From Mycolicibacterium moriokaense (GTDB taxonomy: Bacteria > Actinomycetota > Actinomycetes > Mycobacteriales > Mycobacteriaceae), in the NCBI RefSeq assembly GCF_003347205.1, contig NZ_QQBJ01000027.1, positions 1 through 64,000 of the forward strand: 64,000 nt of DNA, in the 5' to 3' direction. Position 1 is the stretch's first letter; each line of letters starts with the position of its first letter. A program made the position numbers and the translations under genes. Positions 1-7,952 of the stretch are shown one piece after another. Below the pieces are notes generated by a model. It searched no databases. It had not been told where the DNA came from and worked only from the letters and a program-made list of their open reading frames with translations.

Positions 1-181
1 TACCGATATTGAGCTTCAGGATCCGATGACCCTCAGCCTCCAACCGCGCCGCATGCTCATGCACCGGACCCCGAATCTCATACAGGACGTCCTGGAGCTT
101 CGACGACTGCGTGAACGTGCGCTGCCGCGGGTGCTGGCCAGTCGCGTGCCACGGCACCTGGTGGGTAGTCACGTCGTCCAT
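1..181 (-). CDS. aspC: PLP-dependent aminotransferase AspC, N-terminal part
   Basis: This is the first 60 codons of a minus-strand gene that runs off the left edge. The ATG at 181 opens a reading frame containing QSSKLQDVLYEIRGPV and a later RILKLNIG segment, which I recognise as the N-terminus of the mycobacterial class I/II aminotransferase family member Rv0337c (AspC). Such enzymes transfer amino groups between amino acids and 2-oxo acids using pyridoxal phosphate; the catalytic lysine lies outside the window. The gene follows etfD on the same strand with a 52-bp gap, the same order as Rv0338c-Rv0337c. Identity rests on the N-terminal segment and synteny only. Confidence 0.8.
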   Translation of the reverse strand, partial: MDDVTTHQVPWHATGQHPRQRTFTQSSKLQDVLYEIRGPVHEHAARLEAEGHRILKLNIG

Positions 182-233
182 CGTCTCACTGATGGCAAAT
201 TGAATTCGCCGATCGATACCGGGCTGTGATGTT

Positions 234-829
234 TCAGCGCTTACCGGGAGGCCGTGCGCCCTTTGCGATACCGAGTCCCTTCACCGGTGCTTCCGGCTGC
301 TCGCCGTTGCCTTCGGCGGAAGGCTCAGGCGCAGCGGCGGATTCACCGTCGGACTCCGGCTCCGGCTGCGGCGCAGCGGGTTTGGCGGCCGGCGCGGCGG
401 GTGCCTTCTTCGCTCCCGGGCGGCGCGCGCCCGGCGCGATGCCCAGCCCCTTGACCTCCGGCTCGGCCGCCGCGGACGCAGGCTCCGTTGCCGTCGACGC
501 TGGTTCCGTTGCGGTCGACTCCGGTTCTGCCGGCGCGGGGGCCGCGGCCGGGGCTGCCTTCTTGGCGCCCGGCCGCTTGGCTCCGGCCGCGATGCCGAGC
601 CCCTTGGCCGGCGGTGCTTCCGCGGCGGGCTTGGACTCCGACGCGGCGGGCTTGTCGGGTGCTTCGGCAGGCGCTGCCTTCTTGGCGCCCGGACGCTTGG
701 CCCCGGCGGCGATGCCCAGGCCCTTAGCGGCGGGTGCTTCCGCTGCGGGCGCGGCCTTCGACTCTGCCGGCGCGACGGTCTTCTTGGCTCCCGGCCGTTT
801 CGCGCCGCCGGCGATGCCGAGTCCGGTCA
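234..829 (-). repeat. Five-copy coding repeat in the EtfD C-terminal tail
   Basis: The 3' end of etfD encodes five copies of the unit GLGIAxGAKRPGAKK, the last degenerated to GLGIAKGARPPGKR at the stop codon. They are separated by Ala/Pro/Glu-rich linkers of variable length. The units are basic (K and R), the linkers acidic. Copies lie roughly at 785-830, 670-725, 550-605, 405-455 and 234-285 on the minus strand. The tail is probably disordered; its function is not known to me. Confidence 0.85.
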
Positions 830-3224
830 CCGGCTTGCTCTCGGTCGCAGCCGCGGCGTCGGTCTTCGGCTCCGGCTCGGCTTCCGGTTCGGCCTCGACG
901 GTGGTGGCCTCCGCCTTGGCGGGCGCTTCCGCGGCCTTCTTGGCGGCGCGCTCCTCGGCTTCCTTTGCGGCGGTGCCCTTTTCAGGCAGCGTCACCGAAC
1001 TCGAGTCGAGCGAGCCGAGCAGCAGCTGCGCCACGTCGAGCACCTCGGCCTTGGGAACGTCGTTGGCCGCGGCGACGTCGTCGACGCCGTCGGTCATCAT
1101 CACCCGGCAGAACGGGCAGCCGGTGGCGATCTTGCCCGCGCCGGTGTCCAGCGCCTCCTCGACGCGCTCGTGGTTCACCCGCTTGCCGATGTGCTCTTCC
1201 ATCCACATCCGCGCACCGCCTGCGCCGCAGCACAATCCGCGGTCGGCGTGACGCGGCATCTCGGTGAGCTTGGCGCCGGACGCGCCGATGAGCTCACGCG
1301 GCGCGTCGTAGACCTTGTTGTGCCTGCCCAGGTAGCAGGGGTCGTGATAGGTGATGTCGGACCCGTCGCCGTTCACCGACGAAACCGGCACCAGCTTCTT
1401 GTCCCGGATCAGCCGGTTGAGCAGCTGGGTGTGGTGCAGCACCGTGTAGTTGCCGCCCACCTGCGGGTACTCGCGGCCCAGCGTGTTGAAGCAGTGCGGG
1501 CAGGTGACGACGACCTTGCGGTCCACCCGCTCGACACCGGAGAAGAGGTCGTTGAGCGTCTCCACGTTCTGCGCGGCCAGCTGCTGGAACAGGAACTCGT
1601 TGCCCGACCGGCGGGCCGAGTCACCGTTGCACGTCTCGCCCTCGCCGAGCACCAGGTACTTCACCCCGGCGATCGCGAGCAGTTCGGCGACGGCCTTGGT
1701 GGTCTTCTTCGCGCGGTCCTCGTAGGCGCCCGCGCAGCCGACCCAGAACAGGTATTCGTAGCCGTCGAACGAGTCGACGTCCTTGCCGAACACCGGCACG
1801 TCGAAGTCGACCTCGTCGATCCAGTTGGTGCGGTCCGCGGCGTTCTGTCCCCACGGATTGCCCTTGGTCTCAAGGTTTTTGAACAGCCCGCTGAGTTCGC
1901 CCGGGAACTCCGACTCCATCATCACCTGGTAGCGGCGCATGTCGACGATGTGGTCGATGTGCTCGATGTCCACCGGGCACTGCTCGACGCAGGCGCCGCA
2001 TGTGGTGCACGACCACAGCACGTCGGGGTCGATGACGCCGCCCTCTTCGAGGGTGCCGACCAGCGGGCGGGTGGCCTGCTCGGGGCCCGATCCCAGCACG
2101 CGTTCGAATCCCGATTCGGGAACGTGGTGGACCTCGTCGTGCTTCTCGCCGCGCAGTTCCTCGCCGAGCCCGCCCTCGAGCGTGTTCTCCAGCGGCGACT
2201 CCTTGTCGCCGAGGATGTAGGGCGCCTTGGCGAACATGTGGTCGCGCAGGTTCATGATGACGAGCTTGGGCGACAACGGCTTTCCGGTGTTCCACGCGGG
2301 ACACTGCGACTGGCACCGACCGCATTCGGTGCAGGTCATGAAGTCGAGGTAGCCCTTCCACGTGAAGTCCTCGATCTTGCCGCGGCCGAGCACCGCGTCC
2401 TCGGCGGGATCCTCGAAGTCGACCCGCTCGCCCTTGAACTCCACCGGCAGCAGCGGCCCGAGGCCGTCGGGGCGGCGCTTGAACGTGATGTTGATGGGCG
2501 CCAGGAAGATGTGCAGGTGCTTGGAGTGCAGCACGATCAGCAGGAAGATCAGCGCCACCGCGATGTGGCAGAGCAGCGCGACCGTCTCGATCCACTCGTT
2601 GGCGGTGTGCCCCAGCGGGGACAGCAGCGCGCCCATGCCGTGCGAGAAGAAGGCGCCCCAGCCATACGGCAGGTTTCCGTTGTTGACCGCAGCGCCGCGG
2701 AAGAAGGCGTAGGTGAAGATGACGAAGAAGATCATCAGCAGCACCAGCCAGGCGCCGCCGGTGTGGCTTCCGTAGAAGCGGGATTGGCGGCCGTGCTCCT
2801 TGGGCTCCGAGCGCAGCCGGATGATCGCGAACGTGATGATGCCTGCCAGCACCGCCAGCGCGATGAAGTCCTGCAGGAAGCCCAGCACGGCCCACCGCCC
2901 GACGACGGGGATGTGGAAGCGGGGGTCGAACAACACCCCGTAGGCCTCGATGTAGACGGTGATCAGGATGAAGAAGCCCCACATCGTGAAGAAGTGGGCC
3001 AATCCCGGGACGGACCACCGGAGCATGCGGGTTTGCCCGAACACCTCTTTGATCTGGGTGCCGATGCGGTCGCCCAGATGGTCGGTGCGGCCGTTCTCCT
3101 CGCCGACCGGCTGACCGGCTTGGTCCAGCTTGAACAGCCAGAGCACGCGCTTGAGGGCGAAGGCCCCCACGACGACGGTCATCAGGAGCCCGATGATGAG
3201 CCGGATCAGAGTTTGGGTGTCCAC
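234..3224 (-). CDS. etfD: EtfD-like membrane Fe-S oxidoreductase (ETF:quinone oxidoreductase)
   Basis: Predicted 996-residue membrane iron-sulphur protein, orthologous by content and synteny to Rv0338c, reported as EtfD, which passes electrons from the electron-transfer flavoprotein of fatty-acid beta-oxidation to the respiratory chain. The N-terminal 240 residues hold several membrane spans, as in a nitrate-reductase-gamma-like cytochrome b domain. Two 4Fe-4S motifs follow: C298-C301-C304-C308 and C406-C409-C412-C416. Two cysteine-rich CCG-type domains (DPCYLGRH and RGLCCGAGG are visible) span about 490-740, as in heterodisulfide reductase HdrD-like proteins. The C-terminal 250 residues are Ala/Pro/Glu-rich and carry five copies of a GLGIAxGA(K/R)RPGAKK-like repeat. 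The start is the GTG at 3224, just below two palindromes that probably form its operator. Confidence 0.88.
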   Translation of the reverse strand: MDTQTLIRLIIGLLMTVVVGAFALKRVLWLFKLDQAGQPVGEENGRTDHLGDRIGTQIKEVFGQTRMLRWSVPGLAHFFTMWGFFILITVYIEAYGVLFDPRFHIPVVGRWAVLGFLQDFIALAVLAGIITFAIIRLRSEPKEHGRQSRFYGSHTGGAWLVLLMIFFVIFTYAFFRGAAVNNGNLPYGWGAFFSHGMGALLSPLGHTANEWIETVALLCHIAVALIFLLIVLHSKHLHIFLAPINITFKRRPDGLGPLLPVEFKGERVDFEDPAEDAVLGRGKIEDFTWKGYLDFMTCTECGRCQSQCPAWNTGKPLSPKLVIMNLRDHMFAKAPYILGDKESPLENTLEGGLGEELRGEKHDEVHHVPESGFERVLGSGPEQATRPLVGTLEEGGVIDPDVLWSCTTCGACVEQCPVDIEHIDHIVDMRRYQVMMESEFPGELSGLFKNLETKGNPWGQNAADRTNWIDEVDFDVPVFGKDVDSFDGYEYLFWVGCAGAYEDRAKKTTKAVAELLAIAGVKYLVLGEGETCNGDSARRSGNEFLFQQLAAQNVETLNDLFSGVERVDRKVVVTCPHCFNTLGREYPQVGGNYTVLHHTQLLNRLIRDKKLVPVSSVNGDGSDITYHDPCYLGRHNKVYDAPRELIGASGAKLTEMPRHADRGLCCGAGGARMWMEEHIGKRVNHERVEEALDTGAGKIATGCPFCRVMMTDGVDDVAAANDVPKAEVLDVAQLLLGSLDSSSVTLPEKGTAAKEAEERAAKKAAEAPAKAEATTVEAEPEAEPEPKTDAAAATESKPVTGLGIAGGAKRPGAKKTVAPAESKAAPAAEAPAAKGLGIAAGAKRPGAKKAAPAEAPDKPAASESKPAAEAPPAKGLGIAAGAKRPGAKKAAPAAAPAPAEPESTATEPASTATEPASAAAEPEVKGLGIAPGARRPGAKKAPAAPAAKPAAPQPEPESDGESAAAPEPSAEGNGEQPEAPVKGLGIAKGARPPGKR

Positions 3225-3242
3225 CCGTGTGCCTCCCGGTGT

Positions 3243-3289
3243 ATAAGTTACCCAAGAGTAACTTATCTTAAGTTACCTGTCGGTAACTT
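3243..3289. promoter_or_regulatory. Two palindromic operators upstream of etfD
   Basis: Palindrome one has arms ATAAGTTAC (3243-3251) and GTAACTTAT (3258-3266) with a 6-base spacer. Palindrome two has arms AAGTTACC (3270-3277) and GGTAACTT (3282-3289) with a 4-base spacer. Together they give four half-sites AAGTTAC/GTAACTT in alternating orientation at 12-13 bp steps, 19-65 bp upstream of the etfD GTG. The layout resembles TetR-family operators bound by two dimers. No regulator gene is adjacent, so the regulator is unknown. Confidence 0.75.
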
Positions 3290-3362
3290 GTGCTGAGAGC
3301 CTGCTCAGCCCGGGGCTCATAGTGGCATCCCGTGGGAAAGCCCGCTACGAAGGCTGCCCTTA

Positions 3363-5267
3363 CTAGGGTTGGGGCGCGAGCACCGGCGCCAGGATCGGCG
3401 CGAGCAGCCCGGGCTTTGCCGGGGCTCTCTGAGCACCGCCCGTGCCGGTCTCGGTTCCCGTGCCGGTTCCGCTGCCCGCATCACTGCCGCCGGTGCCGGA
3501 CTCGGCGGGCGGGGTGCCTGCGCCGGGATCGCTCGGGGGCGACGGGTTCTGGGGCTGCGGCGCGGACGACGGCGGTGCGGACGACGGCGGCGCGGGGGAG
3601 GGCGGCGCCGGCGATGACGGGGGCGGAGACGACGGCGCCTGCGGTGCCGGCGGCGGGGAGGACGGCGCGGGTTCGGGCGACGGCTCGGGGGCGGGCTGCT
3701 GCGGCGCAGGCTGCTGTGGGGCGTCCTGTTGCGGTGCGGCCTGCTCCACCACAGGCGCCTGCTGTTGCGGCTGTGGCGCGACCCGCGGTTGCGGTCGTGC
3801 CGCCACGGTCGTGATGACGGTCGCCTGCGCGGGCGCGGGCTGCTCCGCCGCGGGGACATCCGCGGGGGCGTCCGCGGGCTTGGCCTCGGGAGCGGGGGCG
3901 ATGCTCGACGACGTGCCCGCGGGAACGGTCGAGGTGTCCTTTGTCAGCATCGCCAGGCCGAACACCCCCGCCGCGACGACCGCGGCGGCCGCCGCGACGC
4001 CGAGCATCAGGACCGGCGTGCGCCGCCGCGGCTGCTCCTGTTCGTTCCACTCGTCGCGCTCGAAGTGCACCTCGGGCCGGCCGTCGCCGGGCGTCGCGGC
4101 GTAGGGCTCGTCGAACCCGGCATCGGTCGGCATGAAGTCGTTCGGGTCGTCGTCCACCTCCGACCACGCCAACGCGCCGCCGACGGCCGCGGCTGGAGTG
4201 CCTGTCTCAACCGAAGCCGCGGCCACCGTCGAGGTCAGCGGCGCTGCGGGTGCCATGGCCGTCGCGGTCTCGACGACCCGGCCGCGCTGCGCGACCAGCG
4301 CGGCGCCCGCGGCCGCGGTCAACTGCGGCTGCGCGGTGGTCACCACCGTGGTGCGCAGATGCTCGGAGAGCCGCTGCGTGATCAGCGGGATGCGGGCGCC
4401 GCCGCCGACCGTCGCGACCGCGGCGATGTCGGCGAGCCGAACCCGGTTGCGCTCCAGCGTGTCGATCAGCGCGGCGACGAAATCGGCCAGCGGCTCGTCG
4501 ATCAGGTCGTCGAGTTCCATCCTGGTCATCCGGACCGTGGTCGCCAGGCCTGGCACGTCGACGTCGATCGCGGTGGCGGTCTCGTCGGACAGCCGCTCCT
4601 TGGCCCGTCGGCACTCGTCGCGCAGCCGGGTGAGCGAGCCGACCATCGCGGTGCCCGCCGGGTCGGCGCCGGACGCTTCGAAGAGTCCCGCCACTACCTT
4701 GGTCAAGACAGCCTGGTCGATGTGATCGCCGGAGAAGTCGGGCACGCGGACCGTCTCGGCGATCGGCGCGTCCCCGGCACCGGCGTCAACCAGCGTGATG
4801 CTGCTCCCGCTGCCGCCGAAGTCGCACAGGACGACGACGCCCGCCGTCGGTAGGCCGGGGTCCGCGCGCAGCGCCGTCAGGGCTGCGTCCGCGTCCGACA
4901 CCAGGGGTGAGCGCGCCAGGCCCGCCTTGCTGCGCAGCGCACCGCGCAGCGCCTCCACTGTCACGGCCCGCCAGTGCGCGGGCACCGCCACCGCGACCTC
5001 CGACACCGGCGCCATGGCGGCGGCGCGGGCCACCCCGTCGAGGGCTTCGGTCAGCAGAAGTTCGGGGCGATGCTGGGAACCATCCGGGGCGACCATGGGC
5101 ACGGGGTCCCCGACACGGTCGACGAATCCGGTGAGCGTCAACCCGCGTTCCAGCGTGACAGCCGCCGGGCGGATGACGGATCGCTGGCCGTCCCCGGTGC
5201 CGCTGAGGTTGGTGGCTCCGACGGTCAGCCCAAGCGAATTGCCTTTGCCGCCTTGCGGATTCGACAT
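3363..5267 (-). CDS. Hsp70-like ATPase-domain protein with membrane anchor and Pro-rich tail (copy 1)
   Basis: A 634-residue protein with a divergent Hsp70/actin-type nucleotide-binding domain at the N-terminus: LGLTVGATNL replaces DnaK phosphate loop 1, CDFGGSGSSITLV replaces loop 2, and VATVGGGARIPLI corresponds to the adenosine motif. There is no peptide-binding domain. Instead a basic stretch and one membrane span (PVLMLGVAAAAAVVAAGVFG) are followed by about 190 residues rich in Pro, Ser and Gln, probably outside the membrane. The start was set at the ATG at 5267, preceded by AAAGG and beginning MSNPQGG; the frame extends further upstream but without family similarity. It is a paralogue of the gene at 7953-9743, on the other side of iniR. 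The role is unknown; a sensor or chaperone-like partner of the ini system is an inference from position. Confidence 0.72.
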   Translation of the reverse strand: MSNPQGGKGNSLGLTVGATNLSGTGDGQRSVIRPAAVTLERGLTLTGFVDRVGDPVPMVAPDGSQHRPELLLTEALDGVARAAAMAPVSEVAVAVPAHWRAVTVEALRGALRSKAGLARSPLVSDADAALTALRADPGLPTAGVVVLCDFGGSGSSITLVDAGAGDAPIAETVRVPDFSGDHIDQAVLTKVVAGLFEASGADPAGTAMVGSLTRLRDECRRAKERLSDETATAIDVDVPGLATTVRMTRMELDDLIDEPLADFVAALIDTLERNRVRLADIAAVATVGGGARIPLITQRLSEHLRTTVVTTAQPQLTAAAGAALVAQRGRVVETATAMAPAAPLTSTVAAASVETGTPAAAVGGALAWSEVDDDPNDFMPTDAGFDEPYAATPGDGRPEVHFERDEWNEQEQPRRRTPVLMLGVAAAAAVVAAGVFGLAMLTKDTSTVPAGTSSSIAPAPEAKPADAPADVPAAEQPAPAQATVITTVAARPQPRVAPQPQQQAPVVEQAAPQQDAPQQPAPQQPAPEPSPEPAPSSPPPAPQAPSSPPPSSPAPPSPAPPSSAPPSSAPQPQNPSPPSDPGAGTPPAESGTGGSDAGSGTGTGTETGTGGAQRAPAKPGLLAPILAPVLAPQP

Positions 5268-5370
5268 GTCACACCTTTGCGTCGGGTCGGTCGCGAATCG
5301 GTTGAATCGACCGTAAGCCGCCCGGAGCCGTAGCGGATCGGTGCCCACCCCGGTGCTGGGGCGAGTCGTA

Positions 5371-5408
5371 TAGGGGAACTCGATTAGGGGATCTCGGTGC
5401 GTTAGGGG
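5371..5408. promoter_or_regulatory. Three TAGGGG (CCCCTA) repeats upstream of Hsp70-like copy 1
   Basis: TAGGGG occurs at 5371-5376, 5385-5390 and 5403-5408 in the short gap between iniR and the first Hsp70-like gene. Read on the coding (minus) strand these are CCCCTA(A). The same hexamer recurs in the promoter regions of Hsp70-like copy 2/IniB-like and of iniB, which suggests one regulator or promoter element for the whole ini block. IniR is the obvious candidate, but that is an inference. Confidence 0.6.
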
Positions 5409-5420
5409 CTCGAGCGAGCG

Positions 5421-7940
5421 TCAGCTGGGAGTCGCGAGCATCGCCCGCAGCATCGACAGCATCTCCGAGCGCGACTCCGCGCCCAGCCTGCGGCGGATCC
5501 GCGCCACATGGTGCTCCACGGTCTTGGCCGAGATGAACAGCTGGCTCCCGATGTCGCGGTAGGGCATGCCGAGCAGCAGCAACTCGGCGACCTCGCGTTC
5601 CCGGTCGGACAGCCGGGACGACTGCTGGCGGGGCGCACCCGGCGGGGGCGCCGCCGCCTCCGCCGGTTCGGTACCGGGGCCGTCGTCGGCGGCGGTGGTC
5701 AGCTTGAGATCGCGGGCCAGTTGCAGCATCGCGCCGGAGACCCGCCCGTCGGGGGTCTGCAGCGCGGCCTGGCCGGCCAGCCGGGTGGCGTCCGAGGTCA
5801 GCCCGAACTGGGCCAGCGACCGCGCGGCGGCGGTGACGGCGTCGACGTCGACGTGGCCGGCCAGCACGCGCAACCACGTCCGGCCCGCGCCGGACAGCGC
5901 CTTGGCGAAGGCGCTTCCGCCGGCCGCCGAGGTCAGGGCCTGGCCGTGCGGCGCCACCGCCTCCGGGGAGTTCGCCAGGATTCCGGCGTGCACCCCGGCC
6001 CAGTGCAGCGGCACCGACCACAGCGTCGGCTTGCCCAGCGAGGCGAGCAAGGCGAACGCCTCGTCCAACGTGTGCTGCAGCCGATCGACTTGGCGCAACC
6101 GCGCCGCGGCGACCCACAGTTCGCCGAGCGGCAGCAAGGAATAGAGATCGACGGAGTACTCGGCGAGCACCTCCATGGCGGCATACCAATGCTTTGCGAC
6201 CGCGCCGCCGTCGCCGGCGCGGCGCGCGATGGCCGTGTTCAGCGCCGCCGCCCACAGCGCATCGCGCCGATGTAGGGCCACGTCGGCGACGGCGGCGGCA
6301 TCGGCGGTCGCGGTGTTGAGCTGACCGTCCTGCATCCGCACCCAGCCGAGAAGCAGCCGGTGCCGGTGCGCCGAGAACGCGTCGTCCTCGCCGCCGGCGC
6401 GCACGGCGCGCCCGATCACGCTGCGCGCCCGCACCGGATCGCCGCCGTGCAGGGCCGCGAGGGTGACCAGCGCGGCCGGGCTGTCGGGTGCGACACCGGG
6501 CAGATGCTGTTCGGTAGTGATGGCCTGTCCGAGGCGGGCGATGGCCACCGGGAACGGCTGGTCGAGTGAGAGCAACAGGCCCTGGGCGAGGCTGTGCGCC
6601 GAGCGTGCGGTTGACGTTGGCGGACCGGCGCTTTCGGCGTTCAACGCGGCCCTGGCCTGCTCGACGTCACCGGCAGCGATGGACACCACGGCGTTGGCGG
6701 CGCCGACGAAGGCGTCCGGGTAGGGGCCCAGCCATCGGAACAGGTCGGCCGCCTGCGCCGCACTGCCGTCGTGGACGGCGATGCTCGCCGCGATGCGGAC
6801 CGCCGCGGCGCGTTCGGTCACCTCGTCGGAGGCCAGGAGTTCGTCGGTGAGCCGACTGGCGGTCGCGCAGTCGCCGGTGATCGCCAACGCGTCGGCCAGT
6901 CGGGCGCTCACCGCGGTCGCGCCCGCTTCGGCCGCGGCCCGGTACAGCCGCGCCGCGGTGGCCGGTTGACCGCGATGACCGGAGGCGAGGTCGGCCAGCG
7001 CGGTCGCCAGACGATCGTCGCGCAGGCCGTGGTCGGCCATCCTCAACGCGAGATCCGAAGACAGCGTGGTCAATTCGATCTGGCTGCGCAGCAGCGCGAT
7101 CTCGATGTCGTGGTGACGGGCCGCGCCGATGATCGAGGCGACGCCGTGGTGCACGGAGCGCAGGAACTCCTGGTTGTGCGACGGTTCGATGAGGCCACTG
7201 GCGCGGGCGCGATCCACCATCGGTTGCGCCTCGTCGGGGGTGAGGCGAAGCGCCGCAGCGACGTCGTCGGCGCCGAGGCCCGGGCTCAGCGACAGGATCA
7301 GCATCGCGTCGAGCACCGGTTCCTCGATGCGCCTCAGTCGCTCGATCAATGCGAACCGGGCCGCCTGCCCGATTGCGGTCGCCGCGGATTCGTCATCGGG
7401 TGACACCGCCGCGGCCAGCGCGGGCCGCAGCAGGAACGGCAGGCCCGCGGTTGAAACCATCAGGGCCTGAACGGTTTCCGCGGCCGGGTTGGCACCGGCC
7501 AGTGCGGCGGCTGCTGCGGTGACATCGGGCTGGGGCAGCGCACCCAGCGATATCACCGGGTTCTCGCGTTCGAGGACCGTCGCCAGCGCCCGCAGGGCGT
7601 TCCGGTGGGCGAGGGGTTGCGCCGCGACCACCACCGTCGAGCCCGAGTCGGACACCCGATCGATGAGCTGTTCCAGCTCGTCGTCGGCGAGCAGGTGCGC
7701 GTCGTCGATCACGATCGCGGTGTCCGGATCGTCGCCGTCGCGCGGCGCGCGCGTCAGCACCGCGATGTCGGCCGACCGCAGGGTGTTTCGCACAATCGCG
7801 AGCACCGAGCTCTTGCCGGTTCCGATGCCGCCCGACACCAGAATGCGCAACGGTTCGGTGGGTGCGCTCAGCAGCGCCGCCACGACATCGCGTGCCGCAG
7901 GCGGGATGTCGGTCAGCGCTTGCGGGGCGGCCTCGGCCAT
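5421..7940 (-). CDS. iniR: IniR-like STAND ATPase / LuxR-type transcriptional regulator
   Basis: An 839-residue regulator. The N-terminus carries a P-loop (GGIGTGKSS, residues 37-45) and an Asp-rich Walker B (AIVIDDAHLL). A long helical-repeat-like middle follows, and the last 60 residues are a LuxR/GerE helix-turn-helix (LSDREREVAELLLLGMPYRD and SAKTVEHHVARIRRRLG). This organisation and its place next to iniB match Rv0339c, reported as IniR, a signal-transduction ATPase that controls iniBAC under cell-envelope stress with trehalose as signal. The gene starts 12 bp after the stop of Hsp70-like copy 2, so the two are probably cotranscribed. Confidence 0.85.
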   Translation of the reverse strand: MAEAAPQALTDIPPAARDVVAALLSAPTEPLRILVSGGIGTGKSSVLAIVRNTLRSADIAVLTRAPRDGDDPDTAIVIDDAHLLADDELEQLIDRVSDSGSTVVVAAQPLAHRNALRALATVLERENPVISLGALPQPDVTAAAAALAGANPAAETVQALMVSTAGLPFLLRPALAAAVSPDDESAATAIGQAARFALIERLRRIEEPVLDAMLILSLSPGLGADDVAAALRLTPDEAQPMVDRARASGLIEPSHNQEFLRSVHHGVASIIGAARHHDIEIALLRSQIELTTLSSDLALRMADHGLRDDRLATALADLASGHRGQPATAARLYRAAAEAGATAVSARLADALAITGDCATASRLTDELLASDEVTERAAAVRIAASIAVHDGSAAQAADLFRWLGPYPDAFVGAANAVVSIAAGDVEQARAALNAESAGPPTSTARSAHSLAQGLLLSLDQPFPVAIARLGQAITTEQHLPGVAPDSPAALVTLAALHGGDPVRARSVIGRAVRAGGEDDAFSAHRHRLLLGWVRMQDGQLNTATADAAAVADVALHRRDALWAAALNTAIARRAGDGGAVAKHWYAAMEVLAEYSVDLYSLLPLGELWVAAARLRQVDRLQHTLDEAFALLASLGKPTLWSVPLHWAGVHAGILANSPEAVAPHGQALTSAAGGSAFAKALSGAGRTWLRVLAGHVDVDAVTAAARSLAQFGLTSDATRLAGQAALQTPDGRVSGAMLQLARDLKLTTAADDGPGTEPAEAAAPPPGAPRQQSSRLSDREREVAELLLLGMPYRDIGSQLFISAKTVEHHVARIRRRLGAESRSEMLSMLRAMLATPS

Positions 7941-7952
7941 CAGCGGGTCCCG

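Noticed and set aside
1170-3296. A 708-codon frame opposite etfD
   Set aside because: Shadow of etfD; no recognisable domain, and the minus-strand gene has iron-sulphur motifs and a regulated promoter.
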